From Mucilaginibacter sp. (GTDB lineage: Bacteria; Bacteroidota; Bacteroidia; Sphingobacteriales; Sphingobacteriaceae), in assembly GCA_028288305.1 (NCBI GenBank), contig JAQBOA010000023.1:1-56148 (forward strand): a stretch of 56,148 nt of DNA, read 5' to 3'. Numbering within the stretch: the first letter of the stretch is position 1; every line of letters begins with the position of its first letter. The notes beneath the pieces were generated by a model. That model did not search any database, was not told where the DNA came from, and was given only the letters and a program-made list of their open reading frames with translations. Below are positions 28,542 to 36,480 of this stretch, piece by piece. The position numbers and the translations under genes were made by a program.

Positions 28542-29234
28542 ATGAAAACAATAGGCCTTATAGGAGGTACAACCTGGATATCAACTATAGATTATTACAA
28601 GAATATAAACGAACAAATAAATACGGTTCTTGGCGGATTAAATTCTGCCAAAATGCTTCTTTACTCCGTAAACTTTGAAGAGTTTATACCTCCGGTTAAC
28701 CCGGATGAGTGGGGAGAACTTTCAAAAAAGTTTACAAGCATTGCTAGGAACCTGGAAAAGGCAGGTGCTGATTGTATTGTATTTTGTGCAAATACGCCAC
28801 ACATGATAGCCGATAAGGTTCAACAACATATAGGTATTCCCATTATTCATATTGCTGAAGCTGCGGCAAATGAAATTGCAGGTCTGTATATAAAAAAAGT
28901 AGTGCTGCTTGGGACTAAAATAACTATGGAGCAAAACTTCTTTAAAAACAAGCTTTCCCAAAAGCAAATTGAAGCACTCGTTCCCGCAGCGGATGACAGG
29001 CGGTTTATTCACGATGCGGTTTTCAATGAAATGGGTAAAGGGATTTTCTCTGCTGAAACTAAAAAGAGATTCATTAGCATCATTAACAAATTAATTGACC
29101 AGGGCGCTCAAGGTGTAATTTTAGGATGTACGGAATTTCCACATCTTATTAAACAAGAAGATTGCGGCGTACCCTTGTTCGATACAACTGTGATTCACAC
29201 TAATGCTGTGGTTAAATTTGCGTTGGGTGTCTGA
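28542..29234 (+). CDS. Aspartate/glutamate racemase family protein
   Basis: A 230-aa cofactor-independent racemase. The two catalytic cysteines are visible in VFCANTPHM (about residue 84) and LGCTEFPHLI (about 195), and the N-terminus GLIGGTTWISTIDYY is the family signature. It could make D-aspartate, D-glutamate or a broader-range D-amino acid (YgeA-like); sequence alone does not decide. It converges with the GH3 gene, the two stop codons being one base apart. Confidence 0.9.
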   Translation: MKTIGLIGGTTWISTIDYYKNINEQINTVLGGLNSAKMLLYSVNFEEFIPPVNPDEWGELSKKFTSIARNLEKAGADCIVFCANTPHMIADKVQQHIGIPIIHIAEAAANEIAGLYIKKVVLLGTKITMEQNFFKNKLSQKQIEALVPAADDRRFIHDAVFNEMGKGIFSAETKKRFISIINKLIDQGAQGVILGCTEFPHLIKQEDCGVPLFDTTVIHTNAVVKFALGV

Positions 29235-29235
29235 A

Positions 29236-31410
29236 CTAATTTACTATCTTAAACAATGTCCCAAGCTTTTCATCCCTCGAATTTTCCCCTAATACCAACT
29301 TATAATCTCCCGAATAAATCTTCCATTTATGTGTTGCCAAATCCCATTTTTGTAATTCCATTACCGGGATTTTAAGCGTAACAGATTGTGCATTTCCTTT
29401 TGTTACCGAGACGCGTTTAAAGCTTTTTAGTTCTTTTACAGGCATGCGGTCAATTTTAGGATATTCAATATAAGCCTGTACCACTTCATCACCATCCATT
29501 ATGCCTGTGTTTTTTACTTGTAAATTTACAGTTAGGGTATCGGTTTTTTTGTATTTGCTTTTCAATTTATCATTTAAGTTATACTCAAATGAAGTATAAC
29601 TTAAACCAAAGCCAAATGGATATTGCACAGGACCATCATAATATCGGTAGGTGCGGCCTTTCATACTATAGTCTTTGTAATCGGGCACGTTATCAATGGC
29701 TTTATAAAAAGTAACGGGCAAATGCCCTGACGGGGAAACATCTCCAAACACAATATCAGCCAGGGCGTTTCCACCCTGCTCGCCAGGGTACCAAGCCATA
29801 ATAATCGCATCAGCATATGGCGCTATCGCATCAATATCAATGTCACTCCCGGCTGTTATTACAGCTATAATTGGTTTATTTTTTACACCCTTTCTTAAAG
29901 CTTTCATAAAAGCTACCTCGCTTTTTGGCAAGCTTAAATCTTTTTTGTCGCCGCCGGTTTCTGATAAAAACGCATCGCCGGCTTCTCCTTCCAAAACAGG
30001 TGATAATCCTATCACAGCTATAGTTATATCGTTGCCGCCGGCAGCCCAAGTTCCACCAAAATGAGTGGTATCTTTGTAATCACAGCCTTGGTCGTATTCA
30101 ACTTTTGTCCCGGGACCTGCGGCACAGGTAATACCATCAACAAAACTTACCACGTTGGTATTGGTCCCATGATAATTGCCAACCATCGCATCAAACGATG
30201 CAGCATTTGGCCCAATCACCATAACGCTTGAATGATCTGCTTTTTTTAGTGGTAAAATATTTTTATCGTTTTTAAGCAAAGCCATACTTTGCTGTGCAAC
30301 TTTACGGGCAAGCGCTTTATGGTAAGCATTATTTACACTATCCGCGCCGTAACTATGAAAGGGTACTAAAGCAGGATCATCGTAAAAGCCAAGCTTAAAT
30401 TCGGTGCGAAAAAGGGTAGATAATGCCTCATCAACATCCTTTTCAGTAAGCAGGCCTTGTTGAACCGCTTTTACGGCATCGTTTTGTAAAATAGTAGAGC
30501 AGTCCAAATCCACGCCTGCTTTTATTGCCGCGGCTGCTGCTTCTACCGGACCTGGCACCGCCTTGTGTGTTAAAAATACATCGTTTAACGCACCGCAATC
30601 TGTTACAACATGCCCTTTAAAACCCCATTCTTTTCTTAAAATATCTGTAAGTAAATATTTATTTATTGAATTTGGAGTGCCATTCACGCTATTATAAGCG
30701 CTCATCACCGACTCCACCTTGCCGTTGGTAACCAGCGCGCGGAAGGCGTACAGGTAAGTTTCGCGTAAATCCTTCTCGTCAACCACCGCATCAAAATAAT
30801 CACGTGTAGCCTCAGGGCCGCTGTGTACAGCGAAGTGTTTGGCTGTTGCCGATGTTTTTAAGTAATGCGGATCGTTGCCCTGTAGGCCTTTAACAAAAGC
30901 AGTACCCATGGTGGCGGTTAAATAAGGATCTTCGCCGTAAGTTTCCTGGCCTCGACCCCATCTCGGATCGCGGAATATATTGATATTGGGTGTCCAGAAG
31001 GTGAGGCCCATATACTGCAAGTGCCTGTCTTGCGCTATTGCAAGGTTATACTTTGCCCTTGCCTCTGTCGATATTACTGTAGAAACCTGTTTTAACAGAC
31101 TATCGTTAAATGTTGCCGCCATGCCGATAGCCTGCGGAAATATAGTAGCTTCCCCCGCACGGGCAACACCGTGTAAAGCTTCGTTCCACCAGTTGTAGGC
31201 AGGTATCCCCAAGCGGGGTATAGCTTTGCTTTGGTATCCCAGTAAAGAAACTTTCTCTTCTAATGTTAACCGTGATACCAGGTCTTTTACGCGGGTATCA
31301 ACAGATTGTGAAGGGTCTTTATAAATAAACTTGTCTTGCGCTTTTAAGAAGGTAGGTGCAAGCAAAGTAAACATCAGGCAATAGAGGTGAAGTTTTAATT
31401 TAGCATTCAT
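29236..31410 (-). CDS. Glycoside hydrolase family 3 beta-glycosidase, secreted
   Basis: A GH3 enzyme of about 724 aa. The chosen start (31410, MNAKLKLHLYCLMFTLLAP) gives a standard signal peptide ending FLKAQ; a 24-residue longer form from 31482 would hide it. The N-terminal barrel has the nucleophile region HVVTDCGALND (Asp near 268), followed by the alpha/beta sandwich (VMVIGPNAA) and the C-terminal fibronectin-III-like domain with YPFGFGLSYTSFEY. The SDCGA-type nucleophile context and domain order resemble xylosidase/arabinosidase branches, so beta-xylosidase is a reasonable guess. It diverges from the GH29 gene and the two share a promoter-like element. Confidence 0.9.
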   Translation of the reverse strand: MNAKLKLHLYCLMFTLLAPTFLKAQDKFIYKDPSQSVDTRVKDLVSRLTLEEKVSLLGYQSKAIPRLGIPAYNWWNEALHGVARAGEATIFPQAIGMAATFNDSLLKQVSTVISTEARAKYNLAIAQDRHLQYMGLTFWTPNINIFRDPRWGRGQETYGEDPYLTATMGTAFVKGLQGNDPHYLKTSATAKHFAVHSGPEATRDYFDAVVDEKDLRETYLYAFRALVTNGKVESVMSAYNSVNGTPNSINKYLLTDILRKEWGFKGHVVTDCGALNDVFLTHKAVPGPVEAAAAAIKAGVDLDCSTILQNDAVKAVQQGLLTEKDVDEALSTLFRTEFKLGFYDDPALVPFHSYGADSVNNAYHKALARKVAQQSMALLKNDKNILPLKKADHSSVMVIGPNAASFDAMVGNYHGTNTNVVSFVDGITCAAGPGTKVEYDQGCDYKDTTHFGGTWAAGGNDITIAVIGLSPVLEGEAGDAFLSETGGDKKDLSLPKSEVAFMKALRKGVKNKPIIAVITAGSDIDIDAIAPYADAIIMAWYPGEQGGNALADIVFGDVSPSGHLPVTFYKAIDNVPDYKDYSMKGRTYRYYDGPVQYPFGFGLSYTSFEYNLNDKLKSKYKKTDTLTVNLQVKNTGIMDGDEVVQAYIEYPKIDRMPVKELKSFKRVSVTKGNAQSVTLKIPVMELQKWDLATHKWKIYSGDYKLVLGENSRDEKLGTLFKIVN

Positions 31411-31418
31411 AATTGACG

Positions 31419-31426
31419 CTAATGTA
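31419..31426 (-). promoter_or_regulatory. Candidate -7 element of the GH3 gene
   Basis: The minus strand reads TACATTAG, one letter from TAnnTTTG, with an almost leaderless distance to the chosen start. The same TTTACATTAGC word precedes the divergent GH29 gene. Confidence 0.35.
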
Positions 31427-31477
31427 AAAGGTTTATTAAAATAATGATCTAATAGCAACCTAAAAAAATAAAATTTT

Positions 31478-31571
31478 GTCATTGCGAGCGATAGCGTGGC
31501 AATCGCGGACTATTCATAGCGTTCATGCACGACTACGAGATTGCTTCACCGCCGATAGGCGGTGAAGCAAT
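31478..31571. repeat. Palindromic intergenic repeat (CATTGCGAG type)
   Basis: It starts with GTCATTGCGAG and GGCAATCGCGG and ends with a perfect 14-bp stem, ATTGCTTCACCGCC / GGCGGTGAAGCAAT (31540-31553 and 31558-31571), with a GATA loop. It lies in the divergent GH3-GH29 promoter region. Confidence 0.7.
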
Positions 31572-31627
31572 TGTAAAGGTTAGATATTTCGATGAACATC
31601 GTATTTACAGTTTAAGCGGAAAACATT

Positions 31628-31635
31628 TACATTAG
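31628..31635 (+). promoter_or_regulatory. Candidate -7 element of the GH29 gene
   Basis: TACATTAG lies 19 bases before the ATG and is embedded in TTTACATTAGC, as upstream of GH3. It suggests joint control of the divergent pair. Confidence 0.35.
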
Positions 31636-31654
31636 CAAAATCAATTTTTTCTCA

Positions 31655-33136
31655 ATGAAGAGCCATTTTTTCTCCATTCTTTTATCGCTGACCAGTTTTG
31701 CCGCGTTTTGCCAGCCAGCCCCAAAGCCTTACGGACCTTTACCTTCAGAACGACAGTTAAAATGGCAGGAAACAGAAATGTATTGCATCATCCATTTCGG
31801 GCCGGATACCTATACCAATAAAGAATGGGGTTATGGCGATGAAAACCCGCAGATGGTAAATCCAACCCAATTTAGTGCCATGCAAATTGTTGGTGCGGCT
31901 AAAGCTGGTGGTTTTAAAGGCATCGTGGTGGTTGCTAAACATCATGATGGCTTTTGTTTGTGGCCTACTAAAACAACGGAACATAATATTTCTCATAGTG
32001 CCTATAAAGATGGTAAAGGAGATATTTTACAGGAATATCGTGATGCCTGTAACAAGTTAAGTATGAAAATGGGTGTTTACTGTTCTCCCTGGGACAGGAA
32101 CAGTGCGCTTTACGGCAAGTCTGAATATGTAACTGACGTTTACCGCAAACAAATAGCCGAGTTATATACTCATTACGGCCCGATATTTATTTCGTGGTTT
32201 GATGGTGCAAACGGCGGCGACGGTTATTATGGCGGCGCACGTGAAGTTCGGAAGATAGACCGATCAACTTATTACGGATGGGATACGACCTGGGCAATTC
32301 CACGAAAATTAGCGCCCGGAGCTGTTTTGTTTGGCGATGTTGGCCCTGATGTTCGCTGGGTTGGCAATGAGAAAGGGCATGCAGGCGAAACCTGCTGGGA
32401 AACCTATACACCCCATGCGCCAGATTCGGGTAAAATGCCGGGCAACGGCTATACAAAAGATTATGAAGGCACAGAGGGCCAGCGCAATGGTAAATACTGG
32501 ATGCCTGCCGAATGCGATGTTGCTTTAAGGCCCGGATGGTTTTACCATAAAGACCAGGACGATAAAGTAAAATCGCCGGATACTTTACTTAGTTTGTATT
32601 ACCAGAGTGTTGGGCGGGGGGCATGCCTTGACCTTGGTTTATCGCCCGACAGACGCGGCTTACTTTACGATAGCGATGTGAATTCATTGAAGAAATTCGG
32701 CTCGATATTAAAAGAGACATTTGCCGTTAACCTCGCTAAAGGCGCGACTTTAAAAGCCAGTAATGTACGTGGCGGTAACAAAACTAAATTTGGCCCGCAA
32801 AATTTATTAGATAATGACCGTTACAGCTATTGGGCAACGGATGATAAGATTAAAACCCCGGAGCTTATTATTGACCTGCATCAAAATAAAACATTCAACG
32901 TGATACGTTTACGGGAAAATATTAAACTTGGTCAGCGTATTGAAGCGGTTGCTGTTGATGCTTTTAAGGATGGAAAATGGAAACAAATAGCCACTGCAAC
33001 CAGCATTGGGGGTAACCGGTTGATCCGTTTGCCTCAAGCCATCAGTACCAATATGGTGAGGTTGCGTATTACAAAATCGCCTGTTTGTATTGCTTTAAGC
33101 GATTTTGGATTGTTTATGGAGCCGGGCAAGATGTAA
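31655..33136 (+). CDS. GH29 alpha-L-fucosidase-like enzyme with C-terminal discoidin-like domain
   Basis: A 493-aa secreted enzyme with a signal peptide (MKSHFFSILLSLTSFAAFCQ). The GH29 barrel covers about residues 25-350, with VVVAKHHDGFCLWPT, the MGVYCSPWDRN segment and the nucleophile motif ISWFDGANGG (Asp near 182). A F5/8-type-C-like beta domain follows (about 360-490, LAKGATLKASNVRGG to SDFGLF). The FDGANG context fits the broader alpha-1,3/4-fucosidase subfamily, though some such proteins act on other sugars. It is divergent from GH3 and followed directly by the GIY-YIG repeat element. Confidence 0.9.
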   Translation: MKSHFFSILLSLTSFAAFCQPAPKPYGPLPSERQLKWQETEMYCIIHFGPDTYTNKEWGYGDENPQMVNPTQFSAMQIVGAAKAGGFKGIVVVAKHHDGFCLWPTKTTEHNISHSAYKDGKGDILQEYRDACNKLSMKMGVYCSPWDRNSALYGKSEYVTDVYRKQIAELYTHYGPIFISWFDGANGGDGYYGGAREVRKIDRSTYYGWDTTWAIPRKLAPGAVLFGDVGPDVRWVGNEKGHAGETCWETYTPHAPDSGKMPGNGYTKDYEGTEGQRNGKYWMPAECDVALRPGWFYHKDQDDKVKSPDTLLSLYYQSVGRGACLDLGLSPDRRGLLYDSDVNSLKKFGSILKETFAVNLAKGATLKASNVRGGNKTKFGPQNLLDNDRYSYWATDDKIKTPELIIDLHQNKTFNVIRLRENIKLGQRIEAVAVDAFKDGKWKQIATATSIGGNRLIRLPQAISTNMVRLRITKSPVCIALSDFGLFMEPGKM

Positions 33137-33141
33137 AAAAA

Positions 33142-33279
33142 GACCTGTCATGGTGAGGCACTCGAACTATGCGCGATGGGGATTATGGTCATCAATAAAG
33201 GAATAAAAAGGCCTGTCATGGTGAGGCACTCGAACCATGCGCGGTGGGAAAGACGGTCATTAATAAAAGAATAAATTTT
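33142..33279. repeat. Two tandem 68-bp repeats left of the GIY-YIG gene
   Basis: Unit 1 starts at 33144 and unit 2 at 33212, 68 bp apart and largely identical. Each opens CCTGTCATGGTGAGGCACTC, then CGAAC(C/T)ATGCGCG, and ends AATAAAxGAATAAA. Unit 2 ends just before the GIY-YIG start codon, so it could carry that gene's promoter. Confidence 0.85.
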
Positions 33280-33281
33280 AA

Positions 33282-33586
33282 ATGAACCAATATTTTGTTT
33301 ACATATTGCTTTGCAGCGATAATTCATATACACGGGTGTCACTAATGATATGGAAAGGCGTTTATATGAACATGAAAATGGCATTGATCCTAAATCTTAT
33401 ACTTTTAAAAGAAGGCCATTTAAATTGGTTTTCCATGAAAGTTTTAATGATATTACTCAGGCAATAGCTTTTGAGAAACAAATTAAGGGCTGGAGAAGAG
33501 CGAAAAAAGAAGCGATAATTAACGGCGATTGGCATTTATTGCCTGAATTATCCATGAGAGCAATAAGGCATGACGGTAATGCATAG
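33282..33586 (+). pseudogene. GIY-YIG (URI) nuclease-like protein, frameshifted, flanked by repeats
   Basis: The first frame encodes MNQYFVYILLCSDNSY and then loses register; the second resumes at YTGVTNDMERRLYEHENG, through YTFKRRPFKLVFHE and AIAFEKQIKGWRRAKKEA, to the stop at 33586. Restoring one T near 33327-33331 gives an unbroken protein of about 101 aa of the small stand-alone GIY-YIG/URI family, with VYILLCSDNSYYTGVT as the GIY-YIG core and the conserved Arg (ERR), and Glu in FEKQIKGW. It has become a pseudogene unless the base is a sequencing error. Repeats bracket it in inverted orientation, so gene and repeats form one unit of about 490 bp between GH29 and the SMP-30 gene. Confidence 0.85.
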
Positions 33587-33603
33587 CGTACAGGCCTTTG
33601 CGC

Positions 33604-33633
33604 ACGTGGTTCGAGTGCCTCACCATGACAAGC
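33604..33633. repeat. Inverted copy of the 68-bp repeat core right of the GIY-YIG gene
   Basis: Positions 33608-33630 are the exact reverse complement of 33214-33236 in the second tandem unit (GGTTCGAGTGCCTCACCATG then ACA). It makes the GIY-YIG gene bracketed by inverted repeats. A T5 run follows (33636-33640) and may help terminate transcription. Confidence 0.85.
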
Positions 33634-33692
33634 CCTTTTTGTAGATATTGTAGGACATTTAAACATAATAGTAAATTTCAAATTAAATAACA

Positions 33693-34586
33693 ATGAAAAT
33701 TATATCCCAAATAACATTCTGTCTTCTTTATATAACAACATCACTATCCGCATTTGCCCAGGATGCCCCTTATGATACCCTATCCAAACCGCAATTGATT
33801 TCCAAACAATTTAGCTTTACTGAAGGAGCTTCGGTAGATAAAAAAGGAAATGTATTTTTTACCGATCAAAATAATAACAAGATATGGGAGTACAATACGG
33901 ATGGGAAGTTGTCAGTCTTTTTAGATAGTGCAGGCCGGAGCAATGGAATGTATTTCGATAAAAAAGGAAACCTGGTTACCTGCGCTGATGAACATGAACA
34001 ATTATGGTCGATAAGTCCGAATAAAAAAATTAAAGTTTTACTGAAGGATTACCAGGGTCACATGATGAACGGCCCCAACGATATTTGGATTGATAACAAA
34101 GGTGGTATTTATATTACCGACCCTTATTACCAGCGCCCCTGGTGGACGCGTACCAAATCCGATCTGGATGGCCAGAAAGTTTATTACCTTCCTAAAGGAA
34201 AAGACCAGCCCATTATTGTAGATGCCGACTTGAAACAACCTAACGGCATAGTAGGTACACCCGATGGCAAATACTTGTACGTTGCTGATATTGGCGATAA
34301 CAAAACCTATAAATATACCATCAACAAAAACGGCACGTTAAGCGACCGCAAATTTTTTGTTGCACAGGGCTCGGATGGTATGACACTGGATGAAAAAGGC
34401 AATGTTTATCTTACCGGTAAAGGCGTAACTATTTATAACCCACAAGGACAAAAGATAGGGCATATAGCCATTAATGAACCCTGGACAGCTAACTTATGCT
34501 TTGGCGGAAAGGATAAAGATGTTCTTTTTATTACTGCATCTGCAGCGATTTATACGGTGAAAATGAATGTGAGAGGGGTGGAGTAG
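33693..34586 (+). CDS. SMP-30/gluconolactonase-like secreted protein
   Basis: A 297-aa six-bladed beta-propeller with a signal peptide (ITFCLLYITTSLSAFAQ). Family metal ligands are visible: Glu in FTEGAS, Asn in MNGPNDIW, and the Asn/Asp pair in QPNGIVG and QGSDGMTLDEKGN. The family hydrolyses sugar lactones with Ca2+ or Zn2+. The neighbouring glycosidases suggest sugar metabolism in the periplasm. The exact lactone is unknown. Confidence 0.88.
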   Translation: MKIISQITFCLLYITTSLSAFAQDAPYDTLSKPQLISKQFSFTEGASVDKKGNVFFTDQNNNKIWEYNTDGKLSVFLDSAGRSNGMYFDKKGNLVTCADEHEQLWSISPNKKIKVLLKDYQGHMMNGPNDIWIDNKGGIYITDPYYQRPWWTRTKSDLDGQKVYYLPKGKDQPIIVDADLKQPNGIVGTPDGKYLYVADIGDNKTYKYTINKNGTLSDRKFFVAQGSDGMTLDEKGNVYLTGKGVTIYNPQGQKIGHIAINEPWTANLCFGGKDKDVLFITASAAIYTVKMNVRGVE

Positions 34587-34692
34587 GGGTTGATTTTTAT
34601 TTGACACAAGTTTACAAACCATCTATTTTTTAAAATAAAGGGGTATATTTATATTTTCATTTTTTAGATTAAAATCCATTAAGAAGATTTTT

Positions 34693-34908
34693 ATGAAATT
34701 CATATTAGAGATTGAGGTTGCTGATAATGAAACATCCTTTGCGGAAAAATTTTTTAAAAAAGTTTCTTTTGTAAAAAAAGTAAGGCCTATTGCAGCTAAC
34801 GAAATAACCAACCCTGCGGTATTACAAAGCATAGAAGCCTACGAACAAGGTAAGTTAAAACCTACCCCACTTAATTTAGCTGAACTAAAAGCCATGATTA
34901 ATACGTGA
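34693..34908 (+). CDS. Antitoxin of a YoeB-type toxin-antitoxin pair
   Basis: A 71-aa protein beginning MKFILEIEVADNETSFAEKF and ending with a KPTPLNLAELKAMI tail. It lies 10 bp before a YoeB-like toxin gene, the usual antitoxin-first order. Similar short proteins with a first beta strand and helical tail are common Bacteroidota antitoxins. The assignment rests mainly on the neighbour. Autorepression by the complex is expected from the family but no operator was identified. Confidence 0.75.
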   Translation: MKFILEIEVADNETSFAEKFFKKVSFVKKVRPIAANEITNPAVLQSIEAYEQGKLKPTPLNLAELKAMINT

Positions 34909-34918
34909 ACTTCATTTT

Positions 34919-35164
34919 ATGCCAAAAGCCTGGCAGGATTTAGGCTGGTGGATGAAAAATGATTTAAAGGCTGTAAAAAAGATTTATACCCTACTGGAAA
35001 ACTGCTGTAAGACGCCTTTTGAAGGAACCGGACAGCCCGAGCCGCTTAAAGCTAATTACTCAGGTTATTGGTCCAGGAGAATTAACCTTGAACATCGAAT
35101 CGTTTATAAAGGAGAAGATAGTCAAATTGTTGTTCATTCTCTTTATGGACATTACCAGAATTGA
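34919..35164 (+). CDS. YoeB/Txe family ribosome-dependent mRNA endonuclease toxin
   Basis: An 81-aa RelE-superfamily toxin. AWQDLGWWMKNDLKAVKKIYTLL, PFEGTGQPEPLK, YSGYWSRRINLEHRIVYK and the terminal HSLYGHY are the YoeB signature, including the catalytic Glu, Arg and C-terminal His-Tyr. It appears intact and overlaps no other gene. It follows the antitoxin by 10 bp. Confidence 0.93.
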   Translation: MPKAWQDLGWWMKNDLKAVKKIYTLLENCCKTPFEGTGQPEPLKANYSGYWSRRINLEHRIVYKGEDSQIVVHSLYGHYQN

Positions 35165-35189
35165 AATAATAGATCAGTAAGATCATTAC

Positions 35190-35606
35190 ATGAAAAAATT
35201 AATTTACATAGCTTTATTTTCGATATCAGTATTTTTTAGCTGCCAAACAAAAAACAAGCCCAAGCGATTAAACAACGTTGTAAAGCTTGAGAAAGAGCAG
35301 TTCTCCTCATTTTATCAAAAATTTTATAACGACAGTTTATTTCAGATAAGCAGGATTAAATTTCCTTTGCCAGGTATCAATAGCGATGATATGGACGTTA
35401 GAGATACGGCTTATTATTGGACAAGAGACAAATGGTTAATGAACCATTTAGTTGATACAACGGTGTTTCAGAGGAAAGTTGCAGTTTCAAATAACACTAT
35501 TACTGAGGTAATCACAAGTTCAGACCCAGGAGTTGTAATAAAAAGCAAGTTTGAAAATATAAAAGGAAAATGGTTTTTGGTTAGATATGAAGATGCTAAC
35601 TTATAA
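35190..35606 (+). CDS. Lipoprotein, DUF4348-like
   Basis: A 138-aa protein with a lipobox-like SCQ (Cys near 18) after a hydrophobic signal (MKKLIYIALFSISVFF). The body FSSFYQKFYNDSLFQISRIKFPLPG and the later GKWFLVRYED strand are typical of a small Bacteroidota export family resembling DUF4348. The function is unknown. It starts 25 bp after the toxin gene, close enough for read-through, but a role in the toxin system is not suggested. Confidence 0.7.
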   Translation: MKKLIYIALFSISVFFSCQTKNKPKRLNNVVKLEKEQFSSFYQKFYNDSLFQISRIKFPLPGINSDDMDVRDTAYYWTRDKWLMNHLVDTTVFQRKVAVSNNTITEVITSSDPGVVIKSKFENIKGKWFLVRYEDANL

Positions 35607-35682
35607 CTGGTAGGCAAAGCTCTCAGAAATTTTTATTGATTATTAGCCCTATTTTTTATATTTTCGTTTATAAGTACCAAAC

Positions 35683-35853
35683 ATGACACATCTAACTATC
35701 GATAATAAAAAATACGTCCTTTTGCCTGAAGAAAACTATCGGGAACTACAAAGAAAGGCAGCATTAAAATCCAAGCCAGAAAAAACGTTTTCCATTGAAG
35801 ATGCCAGGGTTTACAGCAAGAAGCTCTTCAGAGAATGGAACGAGTTCTCCTAA
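35683..35853 (+). CDS. Small antitoxin-like protein (56 aa), orphan
   Basis: Starts MTHLTIDNKKYVLLPEENYR, then ELQRKAALKSKPEKTFSIED and ends FREWNEFS. It resembles short Bacteroidota antitoxin N-termini (a strand followed by a helical region), in the same neighbourhood as the YoeB pair. No intact toxin follows: a 53-codon ORF at 35835-35996 overlaps it in another frame but matches nothing I know. It may be the survivor of a decayed toxin-antitoxin pair. Confidence 0.45.
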   Translation: MTHLTIDNKKYVLLPEENYRELQRKAALKSKPEKTFSIEDARVYSKKLFREWNEFS

Positions 35854-36480
35854 AGCGTCCAGAGTCCTTCGGGAACATGAAATCCTCTTTTATCTTTTAT
35901 ATATGGCGTCAAATTCGTACCTTTATGCAAGTGGTTATCCTCGTGGAAATAAATTATTTAAAATGCTATAGAACCGAAAATAGACAGGTGACCTAGCTGC
36001 TCATGAAGCTTTATTTTTTTCAAATAATTTTAGCTTTTCAATGAAATAATTAATGTATTTAGCTGATATACAGCCATATAAAAAATATAACTTGTTGTTT
36101 TTATGACTACCTAAATGCATTTAGCCCGGAAAAACGAAAAAATTATGACCACCTAAATGCATTTAGCCCGGAAAAAAGATAAAAAAAGCCTGGATAAACC
36201 AACAATCGGAAGGTTATCAGCCTCTGATCTTTGTAAAAAAAGACATACTTCAGCATAAATGGGTCTTTTAACCGTCCATTTAGATAAAAAACATACAATT
36301 AAAAATACCCGCTAAAGTCCAGGTTTTCCGAATTGATAAGACACCAAATCTCAAAAGCCCATATATATTTTTAGTTAACTAATTGTCATGGTTTTTATTT
36401 GCCAACTACTTGTAACACTTATTATTTAGATTTGAGAGGTTTAATTAGTTTCATTAAATTCCTGGTTATTTAAATTAACA
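35854..36480. other. Intergenic region with repeats and no clear gene
   Basis: This spacer before glpD holds two 34-bp direct repeats at 36101-36134 and 36143-36176 (42 bp apart), each containing the perfect palindrome CTAAATGCATTTAG. The remainder is AT-rich with no supported ORF beyond the doubtful one at 35835-35996. The glpD promoter should be at the right end but no clear -7 motif was found. Confidence 0.5.
36101..36176 (+). repeat. Tandem direct repeat with a 14-bp palindrome
   Basis: Two copies, 36101-36134 and 36143-36176, differ by one base (GACTACC versus GACCACC). Each contains CTAAATGCATTTAGCCCGG, whose first 14 bases are a perfect palindrome. The spacing is 42 bp, four DNA turns, so two dimeric proteins could sit on one face. 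Two copies only. Confidence 0.7.

Noticed and set aside
33211..33633. GGTTCGAG-like T-loop words in the GIY-YIG repeats
   Set aside because: They resemble a tRNA T-arm, but no acceptor stem, anticodon arm or D-arm can be drawn around them; the words are part of the dispersed repeat.
36101..36176. Possible CRISPR array
   Set aside because: Only two repeat units with an 8-bp spacer and no cas genes nearby.
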